Assembly: GCF_000772535.1 (NCBI RefSeq)
Contig: NZ_JSUM01000003.1
Coordinates: forward strand, 1 to 64,000
Direction of reading: 5' to 3'
Source of the DNA: Chelonobacter oris
Lineage (GTDB): Bacteria; Pseudomonadota; Gammaproteobacteria; Enterobacterales; Pasteurellaceae
Length of the DNA stretch: 64,000 nucleotides
The notes under the pieces: generated by a model
Told to the model about the DNA's origin: nothing
Databases searched by the model: none
The model's input: the letters and a program-made list of their open reading frames with translations, nothing else
Shown: positions 52,210-60,539 of the stretch, one piece after another
Position numbering within the stretch: the first letter of the stretch is position 1
How the letters are laid out: each line of letters starts with the position of its first letter
Program-made: the position numbers and the translations under genes

Positions 52210-53784
52210 ATGAATAACATTCATCACCATAAAATTTTGATTTTGGACTTTGGTTCGCAATACACTCAGCTGATCGCCCGTCGGGTGCGTGAAATCGGAG
52301 TGTATTGCGAGCTGTGGGCGTGGGACGTTTCCGAGCAGGATATCCGTGATTTTAATCCGACAGGCATTATTTTGTCCGGCGGACCGGAAAGCACCACCGA
52401 GCAGGATAGCCCGAGAGCGCCGGACTATGTGTTTAATGCCGGTGTACCGGTATTGGGAATTTGTTACGGTATGCAAACGATGGCAGTGCAACTGGGCGGT
52501 GATGTGAACAGTTCGACCGAACGTGAATTCGGCTATGCTTCGGTGGAAGTGGTGCAAAATAATCCGCTGTTCAAAGGGTTGCAAAATGCATTGTCGGCGC
52601 AGCAACAACCGTTGTTGGACGTATGGATGAGTCATGGCGATAAAGTGACTCAAATTCCACCGCACTTTGAAATCTCAGCGGCAACAGATTCTTGCCCGAT
52701 TGCGGCAATGGCGGATAAAACGAAACATTTTTACGGCGTGCAGTTTCACCCTGAAGTGACTCACACCAAGAGCGGTCTGGAATTGCTGCAAAATTTCGTG
52801 CTGAAGATTTGTGGTTGTGAAAATCGCTGGACAGCAGAAAATATCATTGAAGATGCCGTTGCACGGATTAAAGAACAAGTCGGTGACGACGAAGTGATTT
52901 TAGGGTTATCCGGTGGTGTGGATTCATCTGTAACCGCACTTTTATTGCACCGTGCAATTGGGAAAAACCTGCATTGCGTGTTTGTCGATAACGGCTTATT
53001 ACGCTTGAACGAAGCCGAGCAAGTGATGGAAATGTTCGGTGATAAATTCGGCTTGAACATTATTCATGTTAATGCAGAAGAGCGTTTCTTAACCGCACTT
53101 TCGGGCGTATCCGAGCCGGAAGCCAAACGCAAAGTCATCGGCAAAGTGTTTGTCGATGTGTTCGACGAGGAATCACAGAAACAGGCGAATGTGAAATGGT
53201 TGGCGCAAGGCACGATTTATCCGGACGTGATTGAATCCGCCGCCTCAAAAACCGGCAAAGCGCACGTGATTAAATCACACCATAATGTCGGCGGCTTGCC
53301 GGATTATATGAAATTGGGCTTGGTTGAGCCGTTAAAAGAGCTGTTTAAAGATGAAGTGCGCAAAATCGGCTTGGCGTTGGGCTTACCGTATGAGATGTTG
53401 TACCGTCACCCGTTCCCGGGGCCGGGCTTGGGCGTGCGTGTGTTGGGTGAAGTGAAAAAAGAGTATTGCGATATTCTGCGCCGTGCCGATGCGATTTTTA
53501 TCGAAGAATTGCACAAGGCCGACTGGTATCATAAAGTCAGTCAAGCATTTACCGTATTCCTGCCGGTAAAATCGGTCGGTGTAATGGGAGACGGACGCAA
53601 ATATGACTGGGTCGTGTCGATCCGTGCGGTGGAAACCATTGACTTTATGACTGCACACTGGGCGCATTTACCGTATGATTTGTTAGGACGCATTTCCAAT
53701 CGTATCATCAACGAAGTGAACGGCATTTCACGGGTGGTTTATGATATTTCCGGAAAACCCCCAGCAACAATCGAGTGGGAATAA
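52210..53784 (+). CDS. guaA: GMP synthase (glutamine-hydrolysing)
   Basis: Cytosolic enzyme that aminates XMP to GMP. The 524 residues contain a class I glutamine amidotransferase domain with nucleophile C85 in GICYGMQ and FHPEVTHT supplying His/Glu. An ATP pyrophosphatase domain with [14 protein letters not shown] and a C-terminal dimerisation domain ending in PPATIEWE follow. Length equals E. coli GuaA (525). It forms an operon with guaB. Confidence 0.98.
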   Translation: MNNIHHHKILILDFGSQYTQLIARRVREIGVYCELWAWDVSEQDIRDFNPTGIILSGGPESTTEQDSPRAPDYVFNAGVPVLGICYGMQTMAVQLGGDVNSSTEREFGYASVEVVQNNPLFKGLQNALSAQQQPLLDVWMSHGDKVTQIPPHFEISAATDSCPIAAMADKTKHFYGVQFHPEVTHTKSGLELLQNFVLKICGCENRWTAENIIEDAVARIKEQVGDDEVILGLSGGVDSSVTALLLHRAIGKNLHCVFVDNGLLRLNEAEQVMEMFGDKFGLNIIHVNAEERFLTALSGVSEPEAKRKVIGKVFVDVFDEESQKQANVKWLAQGTIYPDVIESAASKTGKAHVIKSHHNVGGLPDYMKLGLVEPLKELFKDEVRKIGLALGLPYEMLYRHPFPGPGLGVRVLGEVKKEYCDILRRADAIFIEELHKADWYHKVSQAFTVFLPVKSVGVMGDGRKYDWVVSIRAVETIDFMTAHWAHLPYDLLGRISNRIINEVNGISRVVYDISGKPPATIEWE

Positions 53785-53810
53785 CATTTTTTATTTCAAA
53801 TGATTTCTTT

Positions 53811-53843
53811 AATAACGCTTTGTACTTCAAGGCGTTATTTATT
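53811..53843 (+). terminator. Terminator of guaBA
   Basis: AATAACGC (53811-53818) and GCGTTATT (53832-53839) form an eight-base stem followed by a T-rich stretch. Confidence 0.75.
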
Positions 53844-53910
53844 TTATTACCCCACGTCACGGGCAATGACGCCATAGTTATGGCGAAGCGTCCTCGATAA
53901 CATTTAATTT

Positions 53911-53928
53911 ATTCAACTATTGTTGAAT
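53911..53928. promoter_or_regulatory. Operator-like palindrome upstream of ldhA
   Basis: ATTCAAC, four bases, GTTGAAT is a perfect 7-4-7 inverted repeat about 50 bases before the ldhA ATG, overlapping a possible -35 (TTGTTG at 53920-53925). It does not match FNR, CRP or Rex consensus. Its size and spacing suit a dimeric repressor. Confidence 0.5.
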
Positions 53929-53976
53929 TTATCAAAATTTGTTACATTGAGAACGGTTTTTATTCGGAGAAACGAT

Positions 53977-54969
53977 ATGAAAGTAGTGGTTTATAGTACC
54001 AAGAAATATGATAAAAATTATTTCGAACTGGTGAATGTAAAATACGGTTTCGATCTGGAATTTTATGATTTTTTACTGAATGAACGTACCGTAAAAATGG
54101 CGGAAGGTGCGGATGCGGTTTGTATTTTTGTGAACGATGTTGCCAATCGTGAGGTTTTACGCAGCCTGGCGGAAATGGGCGTGAAGTTTATTGCCTTGCG
54201 CTGTGCGGGCTTTAATAATGTCGATTTGCAGGCGGCAAAAGAATTTGGTCTGAAAGTCGTCAGAGTGCCGGCATATTCGCCGGAAGCGGTGGCGGAGCAT
54301 ACGGTGGGGTTAATGCTGGCATTAAACCGCCGCATTAATAAAGCCTACAACCGTACTCGCGACGCCAACTTTTCATTAGAAGGTTTAATCGGCTTCAATA
54401 TGCACGGGCGTACTGCCGGTGTAATCGGCAGCGGCAAAATTGGTGTTGCGGTGATGCGGATATTAAAAGGCTTCGGCATGAATATTTTAACCTATGATCC
54501 TTATGTCAATCAGGCGGCAATTGAGTTGGGAGCGGAATATGTCGATTTGGATACACTGTATGCGCAATCTCATGTGATTACGCTGCATTGTCCGGCAACG
54601 GCAGAAAACCATCATTTATTGAATAAGGCGGCGTTTGCCAAAATGCGTGAAGGGGTATTGATTGTCAATACCAGCCGAGGCTCGCTGATTAATACTACTG
54701 ATGCCCTACAAGCACTGAAAAGTCGCAAAATTCGAGGATTAGGCATTGATGTGTACGAAAACGAACGCGATTTGTTCTTTGAAGACAAATCGAATGATGT
54801 GATTCAAGACGATACGTTTTCATTATTGGCCGCTTCTCATAATGTGTTGATGACGGGGCATCAAGCGTTTCTGACTGAAGAAGCGATTACCAGTATTGCC
54901 GAGGTGACGTTGCATAATATTGCGGATTTAGTGCGTAATATTGACAGCCCGAATGAAGTCAAAGCTTAG
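53977..54969 (+). CDS. ldhA: Fermentative D-lactate dehydrogenase
   Basis: Cytosolic NAD-dependent 2-hydroxyacid dehydrogenase reducing pyruvate to D-lactate during fermentation. The 330 residues match E. coli LdhA (329), with VVYSTKKYDKNYF at the start. The NAD motif is GVIGSGKIGVAVMRILKGFG; the catalytic Arg, Glu and His lie in NTSRGSL, DVYENERDLFFEDKS and MTGHQAFLT. ATG at 53977 follows CGGAGAAACGAT; the frame upstream has no ribosome site. Confidence 0.96.
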   Translation: MKVVVYSTKKYDKNYFELVNVKYGFDLEFYDFLLNERTVKMAEGADAVCIFVNDVANREVLRSLAEMGVKFIALRCAGFNNVDLQAAKEFGLKVVRVPAYSPEAVAEHTVGLMLALNRRINKAYNRTRDANFSLEGLIGFNMHGRTAGVIGSGKIGVAVMRILKGFGMNILTYDPYVNQAAIELGAEYVDLDTLYAQSHVITLHCPATAENHHLLNKAAFAKMREGVLIVNTSRGSLINTTDALQALKSRKIRGLGIDVYENERDLFFEDKSNDVIQDDTFSLLAASHNVLMTGHQAFLTEEAITSIAEVTLHNIADLVRNIDSPNEVKA

Positions 54970-55146
54970 CCAAAGTCTTGACTTTATGCGGATTAGCGTA
55001 GCGTTTCCTTTGTAATTCATTGTTTTATATTATTTTTATATAAAAGTTGCAAAAAAGTTATAGGATTATTTACGGATATACCTTGAAAATTGATAAGGAA
55101 GTGCTTATCTTAAGCAAACAGAAACAGACAACCTAAGGAAAATAAA

Positions 55147-55473
55147 ATGAGTGAAGTAGTACATGCAACCGATGCCAGCTTTGAAAGTGATGTTTTACAA
55201 TCCGGTCTCCCGGTGGTATTGGATTTCTGGGCGCCGTGGTGCGGCCCGTGCAAAATGATTGCGCCGATTCTGGACGATATTGCCACAGAATTGGACGGCA
55301 AAGTGAAAGTGGTTAAAATTAACGTAGATGAAAACCAACAAGTTGCAGCTCAGTTCGGGGTTCGCAGTATTCCGACACTGGTGATTTTCAATGAAGGCAA
55401 AGCCGTGACGACACAAGTGGGTGCGTTGCCGAAAAATCAGCTAATCGCATTAATTGAAAAATCGATTGCATAA
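55147..55473 (+). CDS. trxA: Thioredoxin 1
   Basis: Cytosolic dithiol reductant of 108 residues, as in E. coli. The redox site is WAPWCGPCK with cysteines 32 and 35, and the cis-proline is in [16 protein letters not shown] precedes the ATG. It is monocistronic with a strong terminator. Likely partners in this window include the peroxidase Tpx. Confidence 0.98.
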   Translation: MSEVVHATDASFESDVLQSGLPVVLDFWAPWCGPCKMIAPILDDIATELDGKVKVVKINVDENQQVAAQFGVRSIPTLVIFNEGKAVTTQVGALPKNQLIALIEKSIA

Positions 55474-55493
55474 TTGTTATTAAGTTCAATATC

Positions 55494-55526
55494 AGCCCTT
55501 GTATCAATAATACAAGGGCTTTTTTG
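55494..55526 (+). terminator. Terminator of trxA
   Basis: AGCCCTTGTAT (55494-55504) pairs with ATACAAGGGCT (55510-55520), followed by T6. Confidence 0.92.
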
Positions 55527-55536
55527 TGGCAGTGAA

Positions 55537-57396
55537 TCAATAACTGACGCTACAATCAAGGCAATAAAGATACTGTCCGCGCGGATCGTTTAATTGCTTC
55601 AATACACCAAGCCGGTTTTTAAGCTGTTTGAGCGGTTGCTGCGGTAAGCCGAAAGCGTTAAATACCGCACTTTGTATGCTTGCCCGCCCGTGGCTGAACA
55701 AACGGCTGATCATATCCTGAGGCTCATCGACAAACCATTGTGTCGGCAGGAAATCAAACGGTGTTTCCGCTTCGGTCAAGTTTGCATTGACCAGTTTCAG
55801 GGCTGCATTGACGGCAACATCAAAATCACCTAATTCGTCCACCAGATGTTTTGCCGCGGCATGTTCCCCGAGCCAAACCTGACCTTGGGCGACCGCATCG
55901 ACTTGTGCCTTGTTCAAGTCACGACCATTGGCAACCAGTGTTAAAAATTGTTCATAACCGTGTTCAATATTCATTTGGATAGCCTGATTCAGTTCGTCCG
56001 GTAAGGATTGGGTTAACGAAAGCCGACTTAACGGGCCGGTATTGACGCCGTCACTGTAAATACCGCCTTGTTTCAGCGTATTTTCTAACGTGAACAGGGC
56101 GGCAAAAATGCCGATAGAGCCGGTAATGGTGTTCGGAGCGGCAACAATATAATCTGCGTCGGCTGCAATCCAGTAACCGCCTGACGCCGCCATGCCGCCC
56201 ATTGAAACCACAATCGGAATGCCTTGCAATTTCAGCTGTTGCAGTTGCTGGCGGATAACTTCGGAAGCAAAGGCGCTGCCGCCCGGCGAGTTAATCCGTA
56301 AAATCAGGGCACGCACGGCGCGATCGTTTAAGACCGCTTGCAATTGCGCTACGATAGTATCACTGCCCGCATTATCGTCGCTGATGCCGTCTACAATTTC
56401 ACCTTCTACATTTACCACCGCAATTTTGGCGGCGGCATCGCTGTAAGTGCGGTCGCCGATGAGGGTTAAATAATCCGACATAGATACTTGATTATACTGT
56501 TGTTCCGTTTCGTTATAACCGAAGGTTGCCGCCAGTTCGTTTTGAATTTCCCAATCGCTTTTCAGTTCATCAACCAATGATTGCTGAAGCGCATATTCTG
56601 CGCTATTACCTTGAACCGCTTTCAGTTTTTCTAAAAACTGCTTTGCCTGCGGCAAAACCGCACTTGGCGTAATTTTTCGGTTTTCGGCGATGGTTTGTTG
56701 GTAGTTCTGCCACATTTGATTCAGCCATAAACGGGTATTGTCTTTGGCTTCCGGCGACATATCGTTACGCATGAAAGGCTCAACGGCGGCTTTGTAGGTG
56801 CCGACACGGAAAATATGCGGGGTGATTTCCAGTTTCTCGATTAATGATTTGAAATACAGATTATTTTGCGCCAGTCCGGTGAGCCCGACTTCGCCGTGAC
56901 TGTTCAGATAAATATGATCGGCATAGCTTGCCAGCAGATATTGCGCTTGTGAATAGCTTCGTCCGATGGCATAAACCGGTTTGTTATTCTGTTTGAATTG
57001 CTTTAAGGCTTTTCCGATAAATTGTAACGACGGCATATCCCCACCGCTGAAATAGTTTAGATCCAGCACAATACCTTTAATTCGTTCATCAACAGCAGCA
57101 TAGTTTATAGACTGCACAATATCGAACGTAGAAATTTGTTGTGGAATTTGGCGATCGTCAAGTTCGCGCAACACATTGAACAAATTGTCCTGCGGGCGGT
57201 TGTCGGCCAGATAGCCGTCAAGATTGAGCAATAGCGCCCCTTCTTTAATTGCTGTAGACGGAGATGATTGTAGAAATAAGCCGAATACGCTGAGACACAG
57301 CAGGACAAACAGCAGAAAGACGATATTCATTACTAAATCACGTACAAAGCAAAGCCCTCGCCATAAGGTTTTAAGGATGGTCAGCAAAATCTTCAT
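55537..57396 (-). CDS. sppA: Signal peptide peptidase SppA, 67K type
   Basis: Inner-membrane serine-lysine protease that degrades cleaved signal peptides. The 619 residues (E. coli 618) begin with an N-terminal transmembrane helix (about 24-43), followed by two tandem ClpP/crotonase-like domains. The nucleophile serine lies in SMGGMAASGGYWIA of the second domain; the general-base lysine is in the first, near FRVGTYKAAVEPF. ATG at 57396 follows GGAG by seven bases; the longer TTG frame would include that site. It is divergent from ydjA, as in E. coli. Confidence 0.95.
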   Translation of the reverse strand: MKILLTILKTLWRGLCFVRDLVMNIVFLLFVLLCLSVFGLFLQSSPSTAIKEGALLLNLDGYLADNRPQDNLFNVLRELDDRQIPQQISTFDIVQSINYAAVDERIKGIVLDLNYFSGGDMPSLQFIGKALKQFKQNNKPVYAIGRSYSQAQYLLASYADHIYLNSHGEVGLTGLAQNNLYFKSLIEKLEITPHIFRVGTYKAAVEPFMRNDMSPEAKDNTRLWLNQMWQNYQQTIAENRKITPSAVLPQAKQFLEKLKAVQGNSAEYALQQSLVDELKSDWEIQNELAATFGYNETEQQYNQVSMSDYLTLIGDRTYSDAAAKIAVVNVEGEIVDGISDDNAGSDTIVAQLQAVLNDRAVRALILRINSPGGSAFASEVIRQQLQQLKLQGIPIVVSMGGMAASGGYWIAADADYIVAAPNTITGSIGIFAALFTLENTLKQGGIYSDGVNTGPLSRLSLTQSLPDELNQAIQMNIEHGYEQFLTLVANGRDLNKAQVDAVAQGQVWLGEHAAAKHLVDELGDFDVAVNAALKLVNANLTEAETPFDFLPTQWFVDEPQDMISRLFSHGRASIQSAVFNAFGLPQQPLKQLKNRLGVLKQLNDPRGQYLYCLDCSVSY

Positions 57397-57504
57397 TTGA
57401 TGCTCCGTCAAAAAAGAATAATTCTTAATGAGATAAAAATGAGATATATTGTAACAATAATTTTCTTGGAAGAATGCAAAAAGATAACCCGATCGGAGAT
57501 AAAA

Positions 57505-58056
57505 ATGGATGCATTAGAATTATTGTTAGGCCGCCGTTCCAATAAAAAATTAGTTGCGCCTGCGCCGCAGGGGCAACAACTGGACAATATTTTGCAAGCG
57601 GCGCTGCATGCGCCGGATCACGGCAAATTAACCCCTTACCGCTTTATCATTATCGAAAAACAAGGGCGTGACGTGTTGGAAAAACTGTTGAAAAGTGCGG
57701 TTGACGAACTGAATTTGGGCGAAGAACGTAAGAAAAAAGCGGAAGGTGTGAGCCATCGTGTGCCGATGATTATTGCCGTAATCGCCAAAATCAATACCGA
57801 TATTCCCAAAATTCCGGGTTGGGAGCAGATGCTTACCGCAGGCTGTGCAACTTACGCCATGCAGCTGGCTGCCAATGCTCAGGGATTTGATAATGTCTGG
57901 GTGACGGGGCCTTGGATTGACGGCACTGAATTGCGTAAAATGTTCGGCTGTGGCGAGCACGATAAAGTCATTGCATTATTGATGTTGGGCACAGCGGAGC
58001 AGAAACTGGAAAAAGCCAAAACCTATGACTTGGCGGAATACGTCAGTTATTTATAA
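57505..58056 (+). CDS. ydjA: Nitroreductase-family flavoprotein YdjA
   Basis: Cytosolic FMN-binding protein of 183 residues, the same length as E. coli YdjA. It begins MDALELLLGRRSNKKL, with HAPDHGKLTPYRF and the core segment WEQMLTAGCATYAMQLAANA typical of the family. The natural substrate is unknown; nitroaromatics are reduced by relatives. CGGAG precedes the ATG at 57505; the open frame upstream to 57397 has no such site. Position opposite sppA is conserved with E. coli. Confidence 0.93.
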   Translation: MDALELLLGRRSNKKLVAPAPQGQQLDNILQAALHAPDHGKLTPYRFIIIEKQGRDVLEKLLKSAVDELNLGEERKKKAEGVSHRVPMIIAVIAKINTDIPKIPGWEQMLTAGCATYAMQLAANAQGFDNVWVTGPWIDGTELRKMFGCGEHDKVIALLMLGTAEQKLEKAKTYDLAEYVSYL

Positions 58057-58558
58057 ATTTCCATTATTTTTATAGCCTCGTCTTTCGGCTTGTTGTAGCA
58101 ATCGAAAGGCGGGGTATGTTCATTGGTTATCAATGCAGACGGCAAAGTCAAAATTGCCTGTCGTTTGCATAATCAGTCTTTTATTGATACCGCACTTTTG
58201 ATAATTCCTGTCTACAGTCTCTGATAAAATCACAAAAATCGACTACCGAATAGTTCACCGCTTTAGAATAGCGCATAAAAATGCTCGGTTAATATAGAAT
58301 CGTAAATAATTAATGTGCAGTAAATTCTTCAAAAGAAGCGGGAAGGCATATGGCATCTTGATTTGTGTCTGCCATATTCAAAAATTCGATTGCCGATTCG
58401 TTACAATATGGACGTTAAATACAGATGCGTGTAAAACAATAGGGCGTTAATGATTTTTTTATGCAGTATATTTAATTGAATTATAAAAATTATCCTTAAT
58501 GCAAAGTATAATAATTGTCCTTTACTGCGCAATAAAATAAGATTATAAAAACAATACC
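58057..58558. other. Non-coding stretch with hairpins upstream of the repeat-protein gene
   Basis: No gene was supported. An imperfect 12-base stem (CCTCGTCTTTCG at 58076-58087 with CGAAAGGCGGGG at 58103-58114) follows ydjA without a T-run. A second hairpin is ATATGGCA (58348-58355) with TGCCATAT (58370-58377). A short frame around 58120-58225 reads VINADGKVKIACRLHNQ and may be a relic of a coding sequence. One uptake signal lies near 58190. Confidence 0.5.
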
Positions 58559-58588
58559 TTGACGAGTTTATTTTTTATAAAATAATTT
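58559..58588 (+). promoter_or_regulatory. Promoter of the tandem-repeat protein gene
   Basis: TTGACG (58559-58564) is followed after 17 bases by ATAATT (58582-58587). The stretch contains two direct copies of TTTTTTATAAAA, at 58571-58582 and 58586-58597. A strong ribosome site, AAGGAG, lies at 58597-58602. Confidence 0.6.
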
Positions 58589-58608
58589 TTTATAAAAAGG
58601 AGTTCCAA

Positions 58609-58950
58609 ATGAACTATAAATCTTTATTAGCAGCAACATTAGTCGGCATGGCCGCAGTGAGTGCACAAGCAAACGATCTGGAACAGCGCCCTATTGACGG
58701 ACGCATGGACGGGTTTGACTTGACAACAAAAGGCGGTATGCCTGATTTGGAACAGCGCCCTATTGACGGACGTCTGGACGGGTTTGACCCGACGACAAAA
58801 GGCGGTATCCCCGATTTGGAGCAGCGGCCTATTGACGGACGTCTGGACGGGTTTGACCCGACGACAAAAGGCGGTATTCCCGATTTGGAGCAGCGGCCTA
58901 TTGATGGACGCCTAGATGGATTTGACCCGACAACAAAAGGCGGACATTAA
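58609..58950 (+). CDS. Secreted protein of four 23-residue tandem repeats, unknown function
   Basis: I do not recognise this protein. It has 113 residues. Residues 1-21 are a clear Sec signal peptide (positive N-terminus, hydrophobic core LLAATLVGMAAV, SAQA cleavage site). The mature part is almost entirely four copies of a 23-residue unit, starting DLEQRPIDGR and ending TTKGG plus two linker residues (IP or MP), the last copy ending in GGH. It has no cysteine and is rich in Asp, Gly, Pro and Arg. The DGRLDGFD core has the acidic spacing of some calcium loops, but this is weak. It has its own promoter, strong ribosome site and terminator, so it is probably made in quantity. Repeats could be cut into peptides; no processing enzyme is nearby except conserved sppA. 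Confidence 0.85.
   Translation: MNYKSLLAATLVGMAAVSAQANDLEQRPIDGRMDGFDLTTKGGMPDLEQRPIDGRLDGFDPTTKGGIPDLEQRPIDGRLDGFDPTTKGGIPDLEQRPIDGRLDGFDPTTKGGH
58675..58947 (+). repeat. 69-bp tandem repeat array, four copies
   Basis: Units start at 58675, 58744, 58813 and 58882; the last is three bases short. Copies 1 and 2 share the spelling GAACAGCGCCCT, copies 3 and 4 share GAGCAGCGGCCT, while copies 2 and 3 share the second half. This mosaic points to duplication and unequal exchange. Units are whole codons, so copy number can change without frameshift. Confidence 0.95.
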
Positions 58951-58985
58951 TCGATAGCTTAATATTCTAAAAGAAAAACCTTTCC

Positions 58986-59013
58986 AAAGCCTGTTGATTA
59001 ACAGGCTTTTTTC
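58986..59013 (+). terminator. Terminator of the repeat-protein gene
   Basis: AAAGCCTGTT (58986-58995) pairs with AACAGGCTTT (59000-59009) followed by further T. It lies 36 bases past the stop. Confidence 0.9.
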
Positions 59014-59267
59014 TATTCTCCGTTTAATATCGGTATTTGTAATGATAGAAAAATAAAGAAGTGGTTTGCATAGTATGCAAACGTATTTTTGTACTGTTAA
59101 TATCAGTTAATAACTGAGCAGAGTAGTTGCCTAAATGCCCGATCGTTAATCCGTTAGTGAATAAAATTGCTATGTTTATTGCTTCATCTAAGGTTATTGG
59201 CCGCAATATTAATATTTTCGGCTAAACCGTTTTTGCTTTTCTAATGTTGGAATAAAGAAATCAGTTG
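59014..59267. other. Degenerate stretch between repeat gene and prophage fragment
   Basis: Short leftward frames (59024-59206 without a proper start codon or ribosome site, and fragments around 59200-59265 in other frames) look like decayed coding sequence. None is a supportable gene. Confidence 0.4.
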
Positions 59268-59915
59268 TTAGTAGCACTGATTGTGTATCATGCACACTTC
59301 ACTTGTAGTTACCCCTAATCCTCTCGCAATAGTCTGAGCCAAGTCCATAACAGAATTAAACTCCTGACCACGGAATACCCCAGACGCCAATGATTGTCCG
59401 AATTGCATTAGCGCTGCTTGCGCCGATGCCGCACTTGCACCGGAAATAGCCACGGCTTTTGATACGGTTTCGGTCAGGCTTGCAACTTTTGATTGACTAA
59501 TTCCGAGCTGTTGCGCATTTTGCGCAAAACGTTGATATACCTGACCAGTTGCGTCAACACTTTGGTTGGTACGCATTGATATATCAAATACGGCTTGCAT
59601 TGCCCGCGCACTTTCCACTGAATTTGAGCTAATCAGTTTCATTCGGTTACCGATTTCGGTGTAAGAATCTGCATAATGAATAAATTTTTGCGCACCGCTT
59701 GATAAAGAATTAAACCCTAAATTTCCAATAGCGCTAATAAAGGACCAGTTAGTTGATCTATTTATAGACTGCGCTGCTTTTTCAATGTTACCTAAATATT
59801 GGGTTGTTTTATCTGAAAACTGTTTTGCTTTTTGCTGTGCTTTAGTAAGGTTTTGTTGGAACTGAACTTGATCCAGAGCTAATTGAATATTTAATACACC
59901 TAACGAACCCGCCAT
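59268..59915 (-). pseudogene. Phage tail tape measure protein, N-terminal fragment
   Basis: The 215 residues are the N-terminus of a phage tape measure protein: a glutamine-rich coiled coil (about 15-45), then YTEIGNRMKLISS, QVYQRFAQNAQQLG, and the conserved GQSLASGVFRGQEFNSVMD and QTIARGLGVTTSE. Normal proteins of this family continue for several hundred residues. Here the frame leaves the family right after GVTTSE and stops nine residues later, so the 3' part was lost by deletion. It would be non-functional as a tail ruler. Confidence 0.85.
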
Positions 59916-59932
59916 TTTCTTCCCCCATAAAA

Positions 59933-59954
59933 AAAGCCCGCCGAAGCGAGCTTT
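59933..59954. repeat. Phage terminator-like repeat, copy 1
   Basis: A 22-base near-palindrome (AAAGCCCGCC...GCGAGCTTT) with T or A runs at its sides. The identical sequence recurs at 60295-60316. Each copy lies just upstream of or between small phage genes and likely terminates transcription. Confidence 0.75.
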
Positions 59955-59968
59955 AGTAAATTTTAACT

Positions 59969-60250
59969 TTATTTAATAATGAAATAGTGGACTTTGTTTT
60001 TTTCTTCCTCTGCTTTTTTTCGCTTGTCACCTTCTATTTTTACACTTTTCACAATCCTATAAATTACAATCGCTGCGAAACTCAGTAAACAGACTATTCC
60101 CCACAAGACGTATTGCCAACTAAAAACAAAGAGTAAGAGATATAACAATACGCCAGCCGCTGCAATTCCCACTAAAATTGAAATCAAGGCAACCTCGATT
60201 TTAATGCTGGTGACAAACACTTCGCCTAAAAATTTATAAGTGTCTCGCAT
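59969..60250 (-). CDS. Small phage-associated membrane protein
   Basis: Unknown protein of about 93 residues with two hydrophobic helices (roughly residues 18-42 and 46-64) and a highly charged, lysine/glutamate-rich C-terminus. ATG at 60250 is preferred because AGGAG lies five bases upstream; an ATG at 60277 would add nine residues. It lies between two copies of the phage terminator repeat. Its place next to the tape measure gene suggests a phage protein of unknown role, possibly superinfection-related; that is a guess from topology only. Confidence 0.6.
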   Translation of the reverse strand: MRDTYKFLGEVFVTSIKIEVALISILVGIAAAGVLLYLLLFVFSWQYVLWGIVCLLSFAAIVIYRIVKSVKIEGDKRKKAEEEKNKVHYFIIK

Positions 60251-60294
60251 TGCATCTCCTATTTCTGTTATTTTCATGCTGTCAACCTACCACA

Positions 60295-60316
60295 AAAGCC
60301 CGCCGAAGCGAGCTTT
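60295..60316. repeat. Phage terminator-like repeat, copy 2
   Basis: Identical over 22 bases to 59933-59954, forming the same stem, and placed between the 29-residue and the 93-residue membrane protein genes. Confidence 0.75.
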
Positions 60317-60332
60317 TCAAGCAAATATTTAA

Positions 60333-60422
60333 TTAACCGAAGAAATGTCCAATTAGACACAGTACAAGTATAGGGGCAATAATGACCCAAAATCCAAAAA
60401 TCAAACGATCTATCATATCCAT
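60333..60422 (-). CDS. 29-residue membrane miniprotein
   Basis: A short gene: ATG at 60422, stop TAA at 60333-60335. A textbook ribosome site, AGGAG, lies six bases before the ATG. The product starts MDMIDRL and is then almost wholly hydrophobic (FWVIIAPILVLCLIG) with a short HFFG end, so a single transmembrane helix. It lies between two small phage genes and is followed by a terminator-like repeat. Function is unknown; small phage membrane proteins can act in lysis or exclusion. Confidence 0.6.
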   Translation of the reverse strand: MDMIDRLIFGFWVIIAPILVLCLIGHFFG

Positions 60423-60539
60423 ACCATTCTCCTGTCCATCATTTACCATGCCCTAATGATAACAGAAAGTATCTACCTTATAAATAAAAGCCGGTATGTT
60501 TTTCATTCGTGTTGGAGAAATGTACCGTTTTTATTTCCT

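Noticed and set aside
53900-53950. FNR site upstream of ldhA
   Set aside because: The palindrome is ATTCAAC-N4-GTTGAAT, which does not match TTGAT-N4-ATCAA.
58609-58950. RTX or cysteine-rich metal-binding peptide
   Set aside because: The repeats have no GGxGxD nonapeptide and no cysteine, so they are not RTX and not a cysteine-based metal-binding precursor.
59024-59206. Leftward 60-codon frame beside the tape measure fragment
   Set aside because: It needs a TTG start without a ribosome site and is surrounded by other broken frames; more likely decayed sequence.
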